In this document: one piece after another, positions 34,302 to 42,388 of the stretch
Layout: every line of letters starts with the position of its first letter
Numbering within the stretch: position 1 is the stretch's first letter
Translations under genes and position numbers: made by a program
Notes under the pieces: model-generated
The model's input: only the letters and a program-made list of their open reading frames with translations
Databases searched by the model: none
What the model was told of the DNA's origin: nothing
Assembly (NCBI GenBank): GCA_029580855.1
Contig: JAKPQH010000139.1
Span: forward strand, 1-46,570
DNA length: 46,570 nucleotides
Direction of reading: 5' to 3'
Source: a bacterium
Lineage (GTDB): Bacteria; Methylomirabilota; Methylomirabilia; Methylomirabilales; 2-02-FULL-66-22

Positions 34302-35549
34302 ATGCGGATCGGTTACTTCGACTGTTTCAGCGGGGTGAGCGGCGACATGATCCTGGGCGCCCTCGTGGACGCGGGCCTCCCGCTCGCCGAGCTGCAGTCC
34401 ACGCTGGACGGCCTCGGCGTCGCCGGGATCCGGCTCGACGCGGAGGAGGTCAGGCGCGGCCCGTTTCGCGGGACCCTGGTCCGGGTGACGACCGAGGAGC
34501 ACGGCCACCCCCACCGCCATCTCTCGGACATCCGGCGGATCCTGGACGCCGCCCAGCTCCCGGCGGACGCGCGCGCCGACGCCGGTCGAATCTTCCGCCG
34601 TCTTGCCGAGGCGGAAGCCTCGGCCCACGGCGTCGCCGTCGAGAAGATCCACTTCCACGAGGTGGGCGCCCTGGATTCCATCGCCGACATCGTCGGCGCC
34701 GCCTGGGGCATCCGGCGGCTCGGCCTGGAGGCGATCCACGCCTCGCCCATCAATCTGGGGAGCGGATCCGTCAAGGGCGCGCATGGAACGATGCCGGTGC
34801 CCGCACCGGGGACGGCCGCGCTCCTCGCCGGCGTGCCCGCCTACGGCAGCCGGATCCCGGCCGAGCTGACCACCCCCACCGGCGCCGCCGTGCTCGCGAC
34901 CCTGGCCGCCGGTTTCGGCCCCATGCCGCGCATGACGGTCGAGCGGGTCGCCTACGGCGCCGGCCAGCGACAGTTGGCGGAGCAGCCGAATCTGCTCCGC
35001 CTCGTCATCGGCGCGACCGTCGTGTCGCACGAGCGGGACCGGGTCGCCGTGCTGGAGGCGAACATCGACGACATGAACCCGCAGTTCTTCGAGCCGCTCC
35101 TCGACCGGCTGTTCGAGGCCGGGGCCCTGGACGCCTCGTTGGCACCCCTCGTGATGAAAAAATCCAGACCGGGGACGCTCCTCACGGTCCTGGCGGAGCC
35201 GGAAGATGCGGAGCGTCTCGCATCGCTGGTCCTGGCCCACAGCACCACGTTCGGTGTCCGCATGGCCACCGCGGATCGGTGGAAACGACCGCGCGACTTC
35301 GTCTCCGTGAAGACGGCGTACGGAGCGGTCCGGGTCAAGCGCGGCTGGGAAGGAGACAGGCTGGCGATCCTCGCGCCCGAGTACGAGGACTGCCGGCGCC
35401 TGGCGCTGGCCGCGGGCGTGCCCGTCCAGGTCGTGCACGACGAGGCCCGGGCCGCCGCGCGACTCCTCCCCCCGACACCACGACACGACGACCCGGACAC
35501 GAACACGCAGGCCGAGCCGCCCCGGATCGAGCGCGAAACCGGTGAGTGA
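34302..35549 (+). CDS. larC: Nickel insertion protein LarC
   Basis: LarC is the CTP-dependent nickel insertase that completes the NPN cofactor. The 415-aa product begins MRIGYFDCFSGVSGDM, as expected, and continues with EKIHFHEVGALDSIADIVG and ELTTPTGAA; the C-terminal part has EANIDDMNPQ and MKKSRPG. In some lactobacilli larC is split into two frames joined by frameshifting; here one frame covers both parts. A short His-rich run (EHGHPHRH, near residue 67-74) could bind nickel. Neither larE nor larA is in the window, so the client enzyme must be encoded elsewhere. Confidence 0.95.
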   Translation: MRIGYFDCFSGVSGDMILGALVDAGLPLAELQSTLDGLGVAGIRLDAEEVRRGPFRGTLVRVTTEEHGHPHRHLSDIRRILDAAQLPADARADAGRIFRRLAEAEASAHGVAVEKIHFHEVGALDSIADIVGAAWGIRRLGLEAIHASPINLGSGSVKGAHGTMPVPAPGTAALLAGVPAYGSRIPAELTTPTGAAVLATLAAGFGPMPRMTVERVAYGAGQRQLAEQPNLLRLVIGATVVSHERDRVAVLEANIDDMNPQFFEPLLDRLFEAGALDASLAPLVMKKSRPGTLLTVLAEPEDAERLASLVLAHSTTFGVRMATADRWKRPRDFVSVKTAYGAVRVKRGWEGDRLAILAPEYEDCRRLALAAGVPVQVVHDEARAAARLLPPTPRHDDPDTNTQAEPPRIERETGE

Positions 35550-35594
35550 AGTGAACCACGCGGTCAATCCTGTCGGACCGAAGGGCTACTCGAT

Positions 35595-36479
35595 ATGACA
35601 CTCGAGCGGATCGTCGGCGCGGCGCATTACGTGCCCGGCCGGGTAAACATCGGCGTGATCGCCGGGGAGGGGCAGGCGGCGTTCATCGACAGCGGGATGG
35701 ACGAGAGCGCGGCGCGCAAGGCAGCGCAGGCGGTCGAGCAGGCCGGGCTGCGCCCGGTGGCGCTCATCAACACCCACGCCCACGCCGACCACTGCGGGGG
35801 AAACGCCTTTCTGGCGAAGCGCACCGGCGTCGCCGTGTACGCGCCGCCGGTCGAGGCGGCCCTGATCCAGCATCCGGAGATCGAGCCGTTTTATCTGTTC
35901 GGCGCCGCCCCCTTTCCCGCCATCGACGGCAAATGGCTGCACGCGGCCCCGTCGCAGGTCGACCATACGCTCGGGGCGACCCTCTCGGTCTGCGGGCTGG
36001 ATCTGGAGCTCTTCCCCGCGCCGGGTCATTCCATCAACCAGGTGGCCGTCCTCACGCCCGAGGCGGCTTTTCTCGGCGACGCCTTGATGGCGCCGGCGTT
36101 GCTGGAGCGGTATCCGATCCAGTATTGTTACGACGTCGTGGCGCACCGCGCCACGCTCGCGGCGCTGGCGGGGCTGCAGAAGCCATGGTACGTGGGCGCG
36201 CATTTCTCGCCGACGCGGGACCTGGAAGGACTCCTCGCCGCCAATCGGAGGAATCTGGAGCGGACGGCCGAGGCCGTGCTCGCCGCTGTGGCGCCGGCCG
36301 CCACCACCGAAGACGTCGTCGCCCGCGCCGCCGAGGCCCTGGGGATCCTCTCCATGGACCCCCCCGCCTATCTGCTCAACGCCGCGGCCATCAAGGCGCA
36401 CCTCTCCGCGCATGTGCGCGAGGGCCGGCTCGACTTCGAGATCCTCGAAGGCCGCCCGCTTTGGCGCCGCCAACCATAG
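35595..36479 (+). CDS. MBL-fold metallo-hydrolase
   Basis: A 294-aa protein with the metallo-beta-lactamase fold. The metal motif THAHADH lies near residues 60-66, the next His in the FPAPGHSINQ strand, the bridging Asp in FLGDALM and a C-terminal His in VGAHFSP. The layout resembles glyoxalase II/persulfide dioxygenase or lactonase-like members without a clear subfamily. It starts 45 bp after larC and probably belongs to the same transcript; no functional link to the Lar cofactor is known. Confidence 0.88.
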   Translation: MTLERIVGAAHYVPGRVNIGVIAGEGQAAFIDSGMDESAARKAAQAVEQAGLRPVALINTHAHADHCGGNAFLAKRTGVAVYAPPVEAALIQHPEIEPFYLFGAAPFPAIDGKWLHAAPSQVDHTLGATLSVCGLDLELFPAPGHSINQVAVLTPEAAFLGDALMAPALLERYPIQYCYDVVAHRATLAALAGLQKPWYVGAHFSPTRDLEGLLAANRRNLERTAEAVLAAVAPAATTEDVVARAAEALGILSMDPPAYLLNAAAIKAHLSAHVREGRLDFEILEGRPLWRRQP

Positions 36480-36514
36480 GCAGGCTTCCCGTCTCGCGCA
36501 GCCAGTTTTAGGCA

Positions 36515-36544
36515 TTGACATAAGACGTCTGGACGTCTTATAGT
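36515..36544 (+). promoter_or_regulatory. Promoter of the DNA methyltransferase
   Basis: TTGACA (36515-36520) and TATAGT (36539-36544) are 18 bp apart (17 bp to an overlapping TTATAG). This is the strongest sigma-70 match in the region and lies 27 bp before the methyltransferase ATG. Confidence 0.72.
36520..36541 (+). promoter_or_regulatory. Perfect inverted repeat between -35 and -10 (operator candidate)
   Basis: ATAAGACGTC (36520-36529) and GACGTCTTAT (36532-36541) form a perfect 10-bp inverted repeat with a 2-bp centre. It spans the promoter spacer and touches both boxes, so a bound protein would block RNA polymerase. Each arm contains GACGTC. A third, 8-of-10 matching arm (AAGAGACGTC, 36581-36590) lies in the first codons of the gene. 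Confidence 0.75.
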
Positions 36545-36571
36545 GCGATCCGGTCGTCTGGAGGGTTGCTC

Positions 36572-37738
36572 ATGCGCATCAAGAGACGTCCCGGAGAAGT
36601 CCGAGACGCGATCCTCGCCTTTCTGTCTTCCCAGGGAAATGGTGCTTCAACCTCAGAGATAGAAAGCGCTGTCCAACAAATGATTGGGCACGCTGCCCCT
36701 TCGAGTATCCGCTCCTACCTGCGCCTGAATACGCCGGAGGTCTTCCAGAGAATTGGACGCGGTCATTACGCGCTAAGAATCACAAGCAGCGTGCGGGAAG
36801 TTGCGCCGGCCTCGTATAAACGGGAGCCTGTTCCTGAATCCGCGCCTCCTTGTTTTTCGTACGGCAGGGCGAAGCTGTATTGCACCGATTGCTTTGAATG
36901 GCTTCAACAACAGTACCCTAACTCCATACACGCCGTGGTCACCGATCCACCCTATGGGCTCTTTGAATACACACCTGAACAACAAGCCAAACTCAGGGCG
37001 CGAAGAGGCGGCGTGTGGCGAATCCCGCCATCGTTTGACGGAACCGCTCGATCCCCATTGCCGCGTTTTACGGTTCTCGGCCCGCAGGACCTTCGCACCT
37101 TGGAAGCTTTCTTTTTCGATTGGGCGCGGCTTCTGATACCCGCTCTGGTTCCTGGTGCGAACGTGCTGGTCGCGAGCAATCCGTTGCTTTCATTCATCGT
37201 GTCCGGCGCCCTTGCCAAGGCCGGGCTGGAGCGGCGCGGTGAGTTGGTTCGGTTGGTCATGACGATGCGTGGCGGTGATCGCCCGAAAGCGGCACACGAG
37301 GAGTTCTCCGACGTAAGCGTGATGCCCCGCTCAATGTGGGAGCCATGGCTTGTGTTCAGGAAGCCAATCGATGGACGGGTTCAGGACAATCTACGGAAGT
37401 GGAAGACAGGTGGGTTCCGCAGACCATCGAACGACCGGCCGTTCGGGGACGTGATCGCTTCGGCACCCACGCACGCGTCCGAGCGATCCCTTGCGCCACA
37501 TCCCAGCCTTAAACCCCAGGAATTCCTTAGAACCGTTGTCCGGGGCGTACTTCCACTCGGCGAGGGTGTGATCCTGGATCCTTTTGCCGGTTCCGGGTCC
37601 ACCTTGGCCGCGGCAGAGGCGGTGGGCTACGCAAGCATTGGCGTGGAGAGGGATACCCACTTCTTCGATCTTGCACGAAAGGCGATACCGAGGCTTGTCG
37701 CCTATAAGAATGGGCTGAATTACTCGCTCAACCTATAG
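36572..37738 (+). CDS. Type II DNA methyltransferase, beta class, with N-terminal winged helix
   Basis: A 388-aa amino-methyltransferase (N6-adenine or N4-cytosine). The catalytic motif IV, TDPPYGLFEY, lies near residue 125 and the AdoMet motif I, LDPFAGSGSTLAAAE, near residues 335-349; this order defines the beta class. Residues 1-75 form a winged-helix-like domain (EVRDAILAFLSSQGN... ending IGRGHYALRI), placed to act as a DNA-binding or autoregulatory part. ATG 36572 has GGAGGG upstream; a TTG two codons earlier is less likely. The sequence is clearly lower in GC than its neighbours. Its end overlaps by 19 bp the end of the convergent restriction gene. Confidence 0.92.
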   Translation: MRIKRRPGEVRDAILAFLSSQGNGASTSEIESAVQQMIGHAAPSSIRSYLRLNTPEVFQRIGRGHYALRITSSVREVAPASYKREPVPESAPPCFSYGRAKLYCTDCFEWLQQQYPNSIHAVVTDPPYGLFEYTPEQQAKLRARRGGVWRIPPSFDGTARSPLPRFTVLGPQDLRTLEAFFFDWARLLIPALVPGANVLVASNPLLSFIVSGALAKAGLERRGELVRLVMTMRGGDRPKAAHEEFSDVSVMPRSMWEPWLVFRKPIDGRVQDNLRKWKTGGFRRPSNDRPFGDVIASAPTHASERSLAPHPSLKPQEFLRTVVRGVLPLGEGVILDPFAGSGSTLAAAEAVGYASIGVERDTHFFDLARKAIPRLVAYKNGLNYSLNL

Positions 37739-38328
37739 ACCCAATTCCGCCGAAGCTTTTCGATGCCTTCCCTGTGAAGCGTGGCCGTCCTCGTTCCGAG
37801 TTCTCCACGAGGATTCCTGCGGAAATCCTCCCGGGTAACTTGACCAAGGTACACCTCGACGAAGGTCATTGGGCAACGATCGCGAGCAGGCTCCGTCTCG
37901 GTGTCGACGTCGTAAACAAACACGCACATCCATTGATCGCGTGCACCGTGTGTGTCAACCGCCCCGCCATGTTTCCTCGTAGTCTTGATCTCAACACCTT
38001 CATCGCCGGCCTTGACGCTGTTATCAGGATACACGCCCCGCACAACCAAATCGGGATGGCCGTTGTGGTAGTTATTCGCGGTCAATGTGCGAGCGTGCTT
38101 CGCGAGGCTTGAAGTCAGCATATCCGAAAGCAGGCCGGACATGATCGCCGGTCGAAGCATATCGTCGAGGCGCTCCAAACCCCGTTCTACCAGGCCTCTA
38201 TTGACATCATAGAAAAAGTCGTACACGTCCTGCATCGCCATCTCGAAATCAGTACGGCGCAGTTCAAAGGGTAGTGACGCGTTCGCGTTGAACCTCTCAC
38301 GATCAATAATGTTCCGCCGAATGGGCAT
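37720..38328 (-). CDS. Putative type II restriction endonuclease (PD-(D/E)XK)
   Basis: A 202-aa protein convergent with the methyltransferase. A likely nuclease core is seen: Asp93 in GHPDLVV, and Glu113-Ile-Lys115 in GVEIKTT, 20 residues later, fitting PD...ExK. The N-terminal 80 residues are mostly helical; a WMCVFVYDVD strand follows the core. I do not recognise the specificity group. GAGGTG lies just before ATG 38328. The tail-to-tail position beside a solitary methyltransferase is the main context evidence. Base composition matches the methyltransferase, so both probably moved as a unit. Confidence 0.78.
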   Translation of the reverse strand: MPIRRNIIDRERFNANASLPFELRRTDFEMAMQDVYDFFYDVNRGLVERGLERLDDMLRPAIMSGLLSDMLTSSLAKHARTLTANNYHNGHPDLVVRGVYPDNSVKAGDEGVEIKTTRKHGGAVDTHGARDQWMCVFVYDVDTETEPARDRCPMTFVEVYLGQVTREDFRRNPRGELGTRTATLHREGIEKLRRNWVYRLSE

Positions 38329-38355
38329 AGCGCACCTCGGGCTCGTCTGGACCGC

Positions 38356-38400
38356 ACGTATTCAAGGTAACACCCTTGTTCCGTGGGACAGGACGTATTC
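38356..38400 (-). repeat. Two direct copies of ACGTATTC upstream of the restriction gene
   Basis: ACGTATTC occurs at 38356-38363 and 38393-38400 in the spacer between the restriction gene and the MFS gene, where the restriction promoter must lie. Copies are 37 bp apart. They may be regulator sites or chance. Confidence 0.35.
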
Positions 38401-38470
38401 CGTTCTGCCGCACGCACGAGCGGACGGGCGTTCGCGGTCGCTCTCTTCCTTCGATCCGCATCGTGAATTG

Positions 38471-38490
38471 TTTACTCGCGTTGACTCGCG
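38471..38490 (+). repeat. Tandem 10-bp repeat at the right edge of the R-M island
   Basis: TTTACTCGCG is followed directly by TTGACTCGCG, a 9-of-10 tandem copy, just before GC content rises again at the MFS gene. No matching copy was noticed at the left edge. Confidence 0.45.
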
Positions 38491-38508
38491 TGAGGACACC
38501 AGGATAGC

Positions 38509-39648
38509 CTATCTCCGCCCGAGCAAATAGCTGATGCTCGCCCCGGCCGCCACGATTCCCGCGGAGAGCCAGAAGATCCCGTGGTACCCGATCCATTCCC
38601 CCGCCGCGCCCAGCCCCAGGGTCCCGAGGATCGTCCCGGTATCGAAGGCGGCGGCCAGCAAGGCGACGGCCCAGCCCCGATGGGCTTTGGCCACGCTGAA
38701 GAGGAGAAGCGAATACAGGATGGGGACGATGGTCCCGTGGCCCATGCCGCAGGCAAGCCCCACGGCGACCAGCAGGAGCACCGAGTTCCCGAGGGGGAGG
38801 ATCGCGAGGCCGACGGCCATGAAGGCGTAAGCGGGAACCAGGACGGCCGGGCGTGCCAGCCACGGCACCCCGATCCCGTTCGCCAGGCGCATCCCGAACA
38901 GTCCCGCGAAGTAGGCAAAAAAGAACCCGCCCACGCGCCCGGGCGCCTCGGCGATGGGCGCCACCGGGACGAAAACCGACGCGACGCCGAAGACGAACCC
39001 GACGATCACGCCCCCCACGAGCACCGGCGCGCCCGCCCGACCCAGACCCCAGGCCGCAGCCACATCCCGCGGAGCCGCCGGCATCGTCTCGGGTAGCCGT
39101 CTGAACACGAGGAGCGCGGCCGCCAAGCTCAGGGCCGCGGCGCCGAACAGGGGGAAAAAGCCCGCGTGACGCGCGATCGCCTCCCCCACGGCGGGCATGA
39201 TGCCGCCGGGCAGCGTGAGCCAGACCGTGTAGAACGCGAAGACCCGCGTCCGCAGCAGGGGCGGCGCCAGATCCGCCACGATGGTCCCGAGACCCGAATC
39301 CACCAGGGCCGTGGCGGCCCCCTGGATCACGCGGAAGACCAGGAAGACCGACCCCACGTTCGGGAAAAGGAATATGGAAAGGATGGCGGCGATCGCCACC
39401 GTGCCGCCGGCGACGATCACGGGGCGGCGACCGAACCGATCCAGCAGCCGCCCCGCCACGGGCCGCGCGATCAGCATGCTCACCCGCATCAGCCCCGCCA
39501 CGAGGCCGATCTGCGCTGCCGAGCTGCCGGACTGCTGCAGGTAAACCGGGAGAAGCAGGAAGAGCGCGGTGGTCGTGCTGAACAGGAAGGCCACGCCGTT
39601 GGTCCGCCGGAGGGCCGCGCGTAGGGCCGCGTGCCGTTCGTCAGCCAT
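38509..39648 (-). CDS. Major facilitator superfamily transporter
   Basis: A 379-aa inner-membrane transporter with about 12 hydrophobic helices. The MFS motif A after helix 2 is GRLLDRFGRRPV (about residues 66-77); motif C-like glycine-rich helices follow. The overall type resembles drug or sugar-efflux permeases (YdhP/AraJ-like), but the substrate is unknown. It ends the minus-strand cluster and is separated from the previous gene by a GC-rich palindrome. The ribosome site is weak. Confidence 0.88.
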   Translation of the reverse strand: MADERHAALRAALRRTNGVAFLFSTTTALFLLLPVYLQQSGSSAAQIGLVAGLMRVSMLIARPVAGRLLDRFGRRPVIVAGGTVAIAAILSIFLFPNVGSVFLVFRVIQGAATALVDSGLGTIVADLAPPLLRTRVFAFYTVWLTLPGGIMPAVGEAIARHAGFFPLFGAAALSLAAALLVFRRLPETMPAAPRDVAAAWGLGRAGAPVLVGGVIVGFVFGVASVFVPVAPIAEAPGRVGGFFFAYFAGLFGMRLANGIGVPWLARPAVLVPAYAFMAVGLAILPLGNSVLLLVAVGLACGMGHGTIVPILYSLLLFSVAKAHRGWAVALLAAAFDTGTILGTLGLGAAGEWIGYHGIFWLSAGIVAAGASISYLLGRR

Positions 39649-39673
39649 GGGCGGATTCTCGACGGCACGGACC

Positions 39674-39693
39674 GGGGCGGGGATCCCCGCCCC
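39674..39693 (-). terminator. GC-rich palindrome after the dehydrogenase gene
   Basis: GGGGCGGGGATCCCCGCCCC is a perfect 20-bp palindrome, followed on the plus strand by more G/C blocks that could pair with it (to about 39714). It lies between the hydroxyisobutyrate dehydrogenase-like gene and the MFS gene. No T-run is present, so it is at best a weak or Rho-aided terminator; G-run structures are also possible. Confidence 0.35.
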
Positions 39694-39735
39694 GCCGGGG
39701 ATGGCGGGGCGGGGCCGGTTGCGTCGCGCGGTACG

Positions 39736-40647
39736 TCACGCCTTCGGCTTCTCCATCCCGCGGACCTCGACGCCGAGGATCTTCTCGTACATCTTCACCA
39801 GGGCGTTGGTGTTCTCGCGGCCCAGACCGCTGGCCTTCGCCATGTCCAGCACGTTGAGCAGGCTGTTCGTCATCGGCAGCGGGACGTTCAGCTCGCGGCC
39901 CAGAGTGCTCATGTAGCCCATGTCCTTGTGAGCCAGCCGGAGCTCGAAGGTCACCGCAAAGTTCCGCTGACAGATGGCGGGGACCGCCCCCTCCCACACC
40001 CGGCTGTTGCCGCCGCTCACCTTGACCACGTCGAACAGCGCCTGCAGGTCCACCCCGGCCTTCACGGCCAGCGGCAGAGCCTCGGCCACGGCGGCATTGG
40101 ACACCTGGCCCAGGAAGTTGTTGACAAGCTTCACCACGTTGCCGTGGGTGCTGGGCCCGACGTGGAAGATGTTCTTCGCCACCGCCCGGAAGACGGGGAG
40201 ACAGCGGTCGTACACGGGCTTGTCGCCGCCGATCATCAGGTTCAGCTCGCCGGCGTTGGCGTGCACCGGCGTCCCCGTCATGGGGGAATCCAGGAGGGCC
40301 ACCTGCTTCTTTTTGAGCTGCTCGTAGAGGGTCCGCGTGGAGGCCGGGTAGCTGGTGCTGAAATCGATGACGACGGAACCCGGCTGCATGCTGCCGAGCA
40401 GGCCACCGTCGCCGAGGACCGCCGCCTCGACCTCCTTCGACGACGGCACGCACAGACACACGATGCTGTTCTTCGCCCCGAGATCCGCCAGCGACCGCGT
40501 GACGGTGGCGCCCCCCTGCTGGAGGTCCTCCAGCTTCAGGCCATCCCGATGCGCAAACACCATCACCGGATAACCCGCCTTCAGCAGGTTTTTCACGATC
40601 CCTTTGCCCATGAGGCCCGGCCCCAGAAACCCGATCCGCTCCGCCAT
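39736..40647 (-). CDS. NAD(P)-dependent oxidoreductase, 3-hydroxyisobutyrate dehydrogenase family
   Basis: A 303-aa beta-hydroxyacid dehydrogenase. The Rossmann motif GFLGPGLMG is at residues 6-14, the substrate-binding segment DSPMTGTPVHANAGEL near 120-135 and the catalytic Lys in GNVVKLVNNFLG near 170-181. Family members act on 3-hydroxyisobutyrate, tartronate semialdehyde or similar acids. AAGGAGG precedes ATG 40647. It follows the amidohydrolase gene by 63 bp; the neighbourhood suggests breakdown of a carboxylic acid. Confidence 0.92.
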   Translation of the reverse strand: MAERIGFLGPGLMGKGIVKNLLKAGYPVMVFAHRDGLKLEDLQQGGATVTRSLADLGAKNSIVCLCVPSSKEVEAAVLGDGGLLGSMQPGSVVIDFSTSYPASTRTLYEQLKKKQVALLDSPMTGTPVHANAGELNLMIGGDKPVYDRCLPVFRAVAKNIFHVGPSTHGNVVKLVNNFLGQVSNAAVAEALPLAVKAGVDLQALFDVVKVSGGNSRVWEGAVPAICQRNFAVTFELRLAHKDMGYMSTLGRELNVPLPMTNSLLNVLDMAKASGLGRENTNALVKMYEKILGVEVRGMEKPKA

Positions 40648-40710
40648 GCGAGTCCTCCTTATCGGTGATGCCGATTACAGACCGCCGCACCCGGTGGCGC
40701 GGCCGATGAC

Positions 40711-41553
40711 CTACCCAAACCAGAGCCGCTGCGCCGTGCCGCCCATGATCCGATCGAGCTGGCCCGCCGTGAGAAACCGGGCTTCGCGCGGCAGCAGGTT
40801 CCGGTTTCGCACATAGCCGCAGCCCGCCAGGACATGCGGGAAATCCGAGCCCCACATGCACCGCTCGGCGCCGAACGTTCTCACCGCCGCCTCGATGAAC
40901 GGCATGGCGCTCGGGTAGGGATACCGATCGGCGCACCAGTGGTGGAACCCGGACAGCTTGACAAAGACCTTCGGGAACCGTGCGAGATCCAGACAGGCCT
41001 GGAAGATCGGCTGCCCGACTCCGTCCTCCGGGACGGGGTTGTTGAGGTGGTCGATCACGACCCGCACGGACGGAAACCGCTCGAGGAGCGGGTGCAGATG
41101 CGCCAGCTCGGTTTTTCCGTGCATCACGCAGGCCACCGTGTCCGTCTCGGCGATGGCTTCCCAGAGCGGGAGCGTCTCCTCCGTGGCCAGCCAGGGGCCC
41201 GGCCGCGGGGCCTCGCCTTCCCGCAGCGGGCGCAGGCGGATTCCCGTGAATCCCCGGGCGCGCCACCGCCGGAGCGCCGCCGGCGCCTCCGCGCCCCGCG
41301 GATCGATGACGCAGACGCCCCGGAACCGATGCGGGAACCGCTGCAGACACGAGGCGATGTACGAATTGTCCCAGTGGTGGAACCACGGCTGGACGAACAC
41401 CGCCCGTTCCACGCCCGCCTCGTCCATGTAGTCGAGGAGCAGCTCCACGGGCGCCTGCGACTGCGGGCTGTATCCGACCGAGAAGGGCCCCGGGTCCTTC
41501 CCGGCCGCCGAGGTATCCCACACGTGGAGATGGGCATCGATCAGCGGGCCCAT
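40711..41553 (-). CDS. Amidohydrolase family 2 protein
   Basis: A 280-aa TIM-barrel metal-dependent hydrolase. Metal site pieces are DAHLHVWD at residues 6-13, His in VVIDHLNNP and the late Asp in WGSDFPHV. Members include lactone hydrolases and decarboxylases acting on aromatic or sugar acids. AGGAGG lies 5 nt before ATG 41553. It lies 22 bp after the methyltransferase gene, in one unit with the dehydrogenases around it. Confidence 0.9.
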   Translation of the reverse strand: MGPLIDAHLHVWDTSAAGKDPGPFSVGYSPQSQAPVELLLDYMDEAGVERAVFVQPWFHHWDNSYIASCLQRFPHRFRGVCVIDPRGAEAPAALRRWRARGFTGIRLRPLREGEAPRPGPWLATEETLPLWEAIAETDTVACVMHGKTELAHLHPLLERFPSVRVVIDHLNNPVPEDGVGQPIFQACLDLARFPKVFVKLSGFHHWCADRYPYPSAMPFIEAAVRTFGAERCMWGSDFPHVLAGCGYVRNRNLLPREARFLTAGQLDRIMGGTAQRLWFG

Positions 41554-41575
41554 GCGGCCTCCTGAAATGTCTCGC

Positions 41576-42388
41576 TCACGTCGTGACCTCCCGTCCCCGC
41601 CCCCGGCGGCCGGTACCCGGCGCCGCGCCGCGCGTCAGACGGGCCAGATAGTGCCCCTCGTCCTCCTGCCAGATGCTCTCGCAGCGCCAGCCCGCAGGCT
41701 CGGCGTGCCGACGCAGCGTCTCGAAATCGAGAAACAGGAAATCGTAGAATGCGCCGCGGACACCCCCGTACTCCAGCTGGAAGCGCATCTCGCCGGCATA
41801 CGCGCGAGGTCGCTCGGGATCCGCGGGACCCGGATCGAACGAGTCGAGCAGGATTTGGCCCCTCCGGGTCAGCAGTCGGGGCGCCGCCCGCAGAAACCGG
41901 TCCAGCCCCGCGAGCGTGCCGACCAGCCCGATCCCGTTCATGAGGATGAGGAGCGTGTCAAAGCGCTCCCCCGCGAAGTCGAAGACGTCGCCGCATCGCA
42001 CGTCGCGCACGCCGCGGCGCCGCATCACCTCCACGGCCTCGGGCGACACGTCCAGCGCGGTGACGGCCACCCGCCGCGCCTGCAAGACAAGACTGTGGCA
42101 GCCCGCGCCCGCCCCGACGTCGAGCACCCGGCCCCGACAGAGGTCCAGCGCCGCGGCGTCGAGGGCGGAGAACTCGTCCGGCTCGCGGAAGAACACGCGG
42201 GCCGGCGTCCGCTCTTCCCCGCCGTCCTCGGCCCGGACGATGACTTCGGCGTCCGGATCTCCCGCCAGGAAATCCCGCAGGGCCGCCCCGTGCGGCTCCC
42301 AGCTGGGTACACCGGCGGTGTCCCGCCTGGGCGTCCCCGCGGAACCCTCCGCCTCAGGACGGCAGAAGGACGGCCTTGATGTAGTCAT
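41576..42388 (-). CDS. Class I SAM-dependent methyltransferase
   Basis: A 270-aa protein. The AdoMet motif I is VLDVGAGAGCHSLVLQ near residues 88-103, with the acidic residue of motif II in VTALDVSPEAVE and a post-I LLILMNGIGLVG strand. The N-terminal 85 residues are variable. The start is uncertain: ATG 42388, used here, overlaps the end of the alcohol dehydrogenase gene by 35 bp and lacks a ribosome site, but no later start precedes the conserved region. Substrate unknown. Confidence 0.8.
   Translation of the reverse strand: MTTSRPSFCRPEAEGSAGTPRRDTAGVPSWEPHGAALRDFLAGDPDAEVIVRAEDGGEERTPARVFFREPDEFSALDAAALDLCRGRVLDVGAGAGCHSLVLQARRVAVTALDVSPEAVEVMRRRGVRDVRCGDVFDFAGERFDTLLILMNGIGLVGTLAGLDRFLRAAPRLLTRRGQILLDSFDPGPADPERPRAYAGEMRFQLEYGGVRGAFYDFLFLDFETLRRHAEPAGWRCESIWQEDEGHYLARLTRGAAPGTGRRGRGREVTT

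Noticed and set aside
39674..39720. CRISPR or mobile-element terminal repeat
   Set aside because: Only one palindromic G/C block is present, with no spacing pattern, no transposase and no cas gene anywhere in the window.
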